From contig CASDQU010000099.1 in NCBI GenBank assembly GCA_949282835.1, positions 1-5,690 of the forward strand: a stretch of DNA of 5,690 nt, read 5' to 3'. The stretch's first letter is position 1. Each line of letters starts with the position of its first letter. The notes beneath the pieces were generated by a model. The model saw only the letters and a program-made list of their open reading frames with translations. It made no database searches and was not told the DNA's origin. Made by a program: the position numbers and the translations under genes. This document shows, in pieces, positions 5,654-5,690 of this stretch. Origin of the DNA: an uncultured Bacillota bacterium. Lineage in GTDB: Bacteria; Bacillota; Clostridia; Christensenellales; UBA1242.

Positions 5654-5690
5654 AATTTGAAATTAATAGTATACAAAACTTTTCAAAAAA

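Overview
The window looks like chromosome from an AT-rich, low-GC Gram-positive (Bacillota-type) bacterium that uses the standard bacterial code. Every tryptophan I checked in the largest gene is TGG, and TGA closes one gene. The signs are very AT-rich intergenic DNA, canonical TTGACA/TATAAT-like promoters, purine-rich Shine-Dalgarno sites before two genes, and a RadC of the type I associate with Clostridia. No rRNA, tRNA, CRISPR array or insertion sequence is visible, and I cannot name a genus.

Layout. The plus strand carries only the 3' two thirds of gpmI (cofactor-independent phosphoglycerate mutase, glycolysis), which enters from the left edge. A 221-bp gap follows, holding a 70-bp tract with no G or C and a terminator usable on both strands. 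All later genes read leftward on the minus strand. In their own transcription order, from the right edge, they are: a VirD4/TraG-type coupling ATPase (3478-5502); a RadC-family JAMM protein (2622-3386); a predicted secreted protein of unknown function (1916-2593); and a 188-residue protein of unknown function (1249-1815).

Transcription units as read from sequence. The coupling ATPase has a 188-bp upstream region with a strong candidate promoter, a weaker second one, a 10-bp direct repeat and two adjacent hairpins. It ends at a clear intrinsic terminator. radC then has its own near-consensus promoter so close to the start codon that its mRNA should be leaderless or nearly so. Just after radC there is a terminator-like hairpin and U-tract lying across the start codon and signal-peptide codons of the secreted-protein gene, so that gene may be controlled by read-through or RNA folding. 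The last gene has its own Shine-Dalgarno site and a candidate promoter overlapped by a 7-bp inverted repeat.

The genes do not form one obvious pathway. The coupling ATPase is the only sign of a DNA-transfer system; no relaxase, VirB4 or other mating-pore gene lies within the window. The points most worth pursuing are that lone ATPase and its upstream control region, the terminator/start-codon overlap, the leaderless radC, and the two unrecognised proteins.
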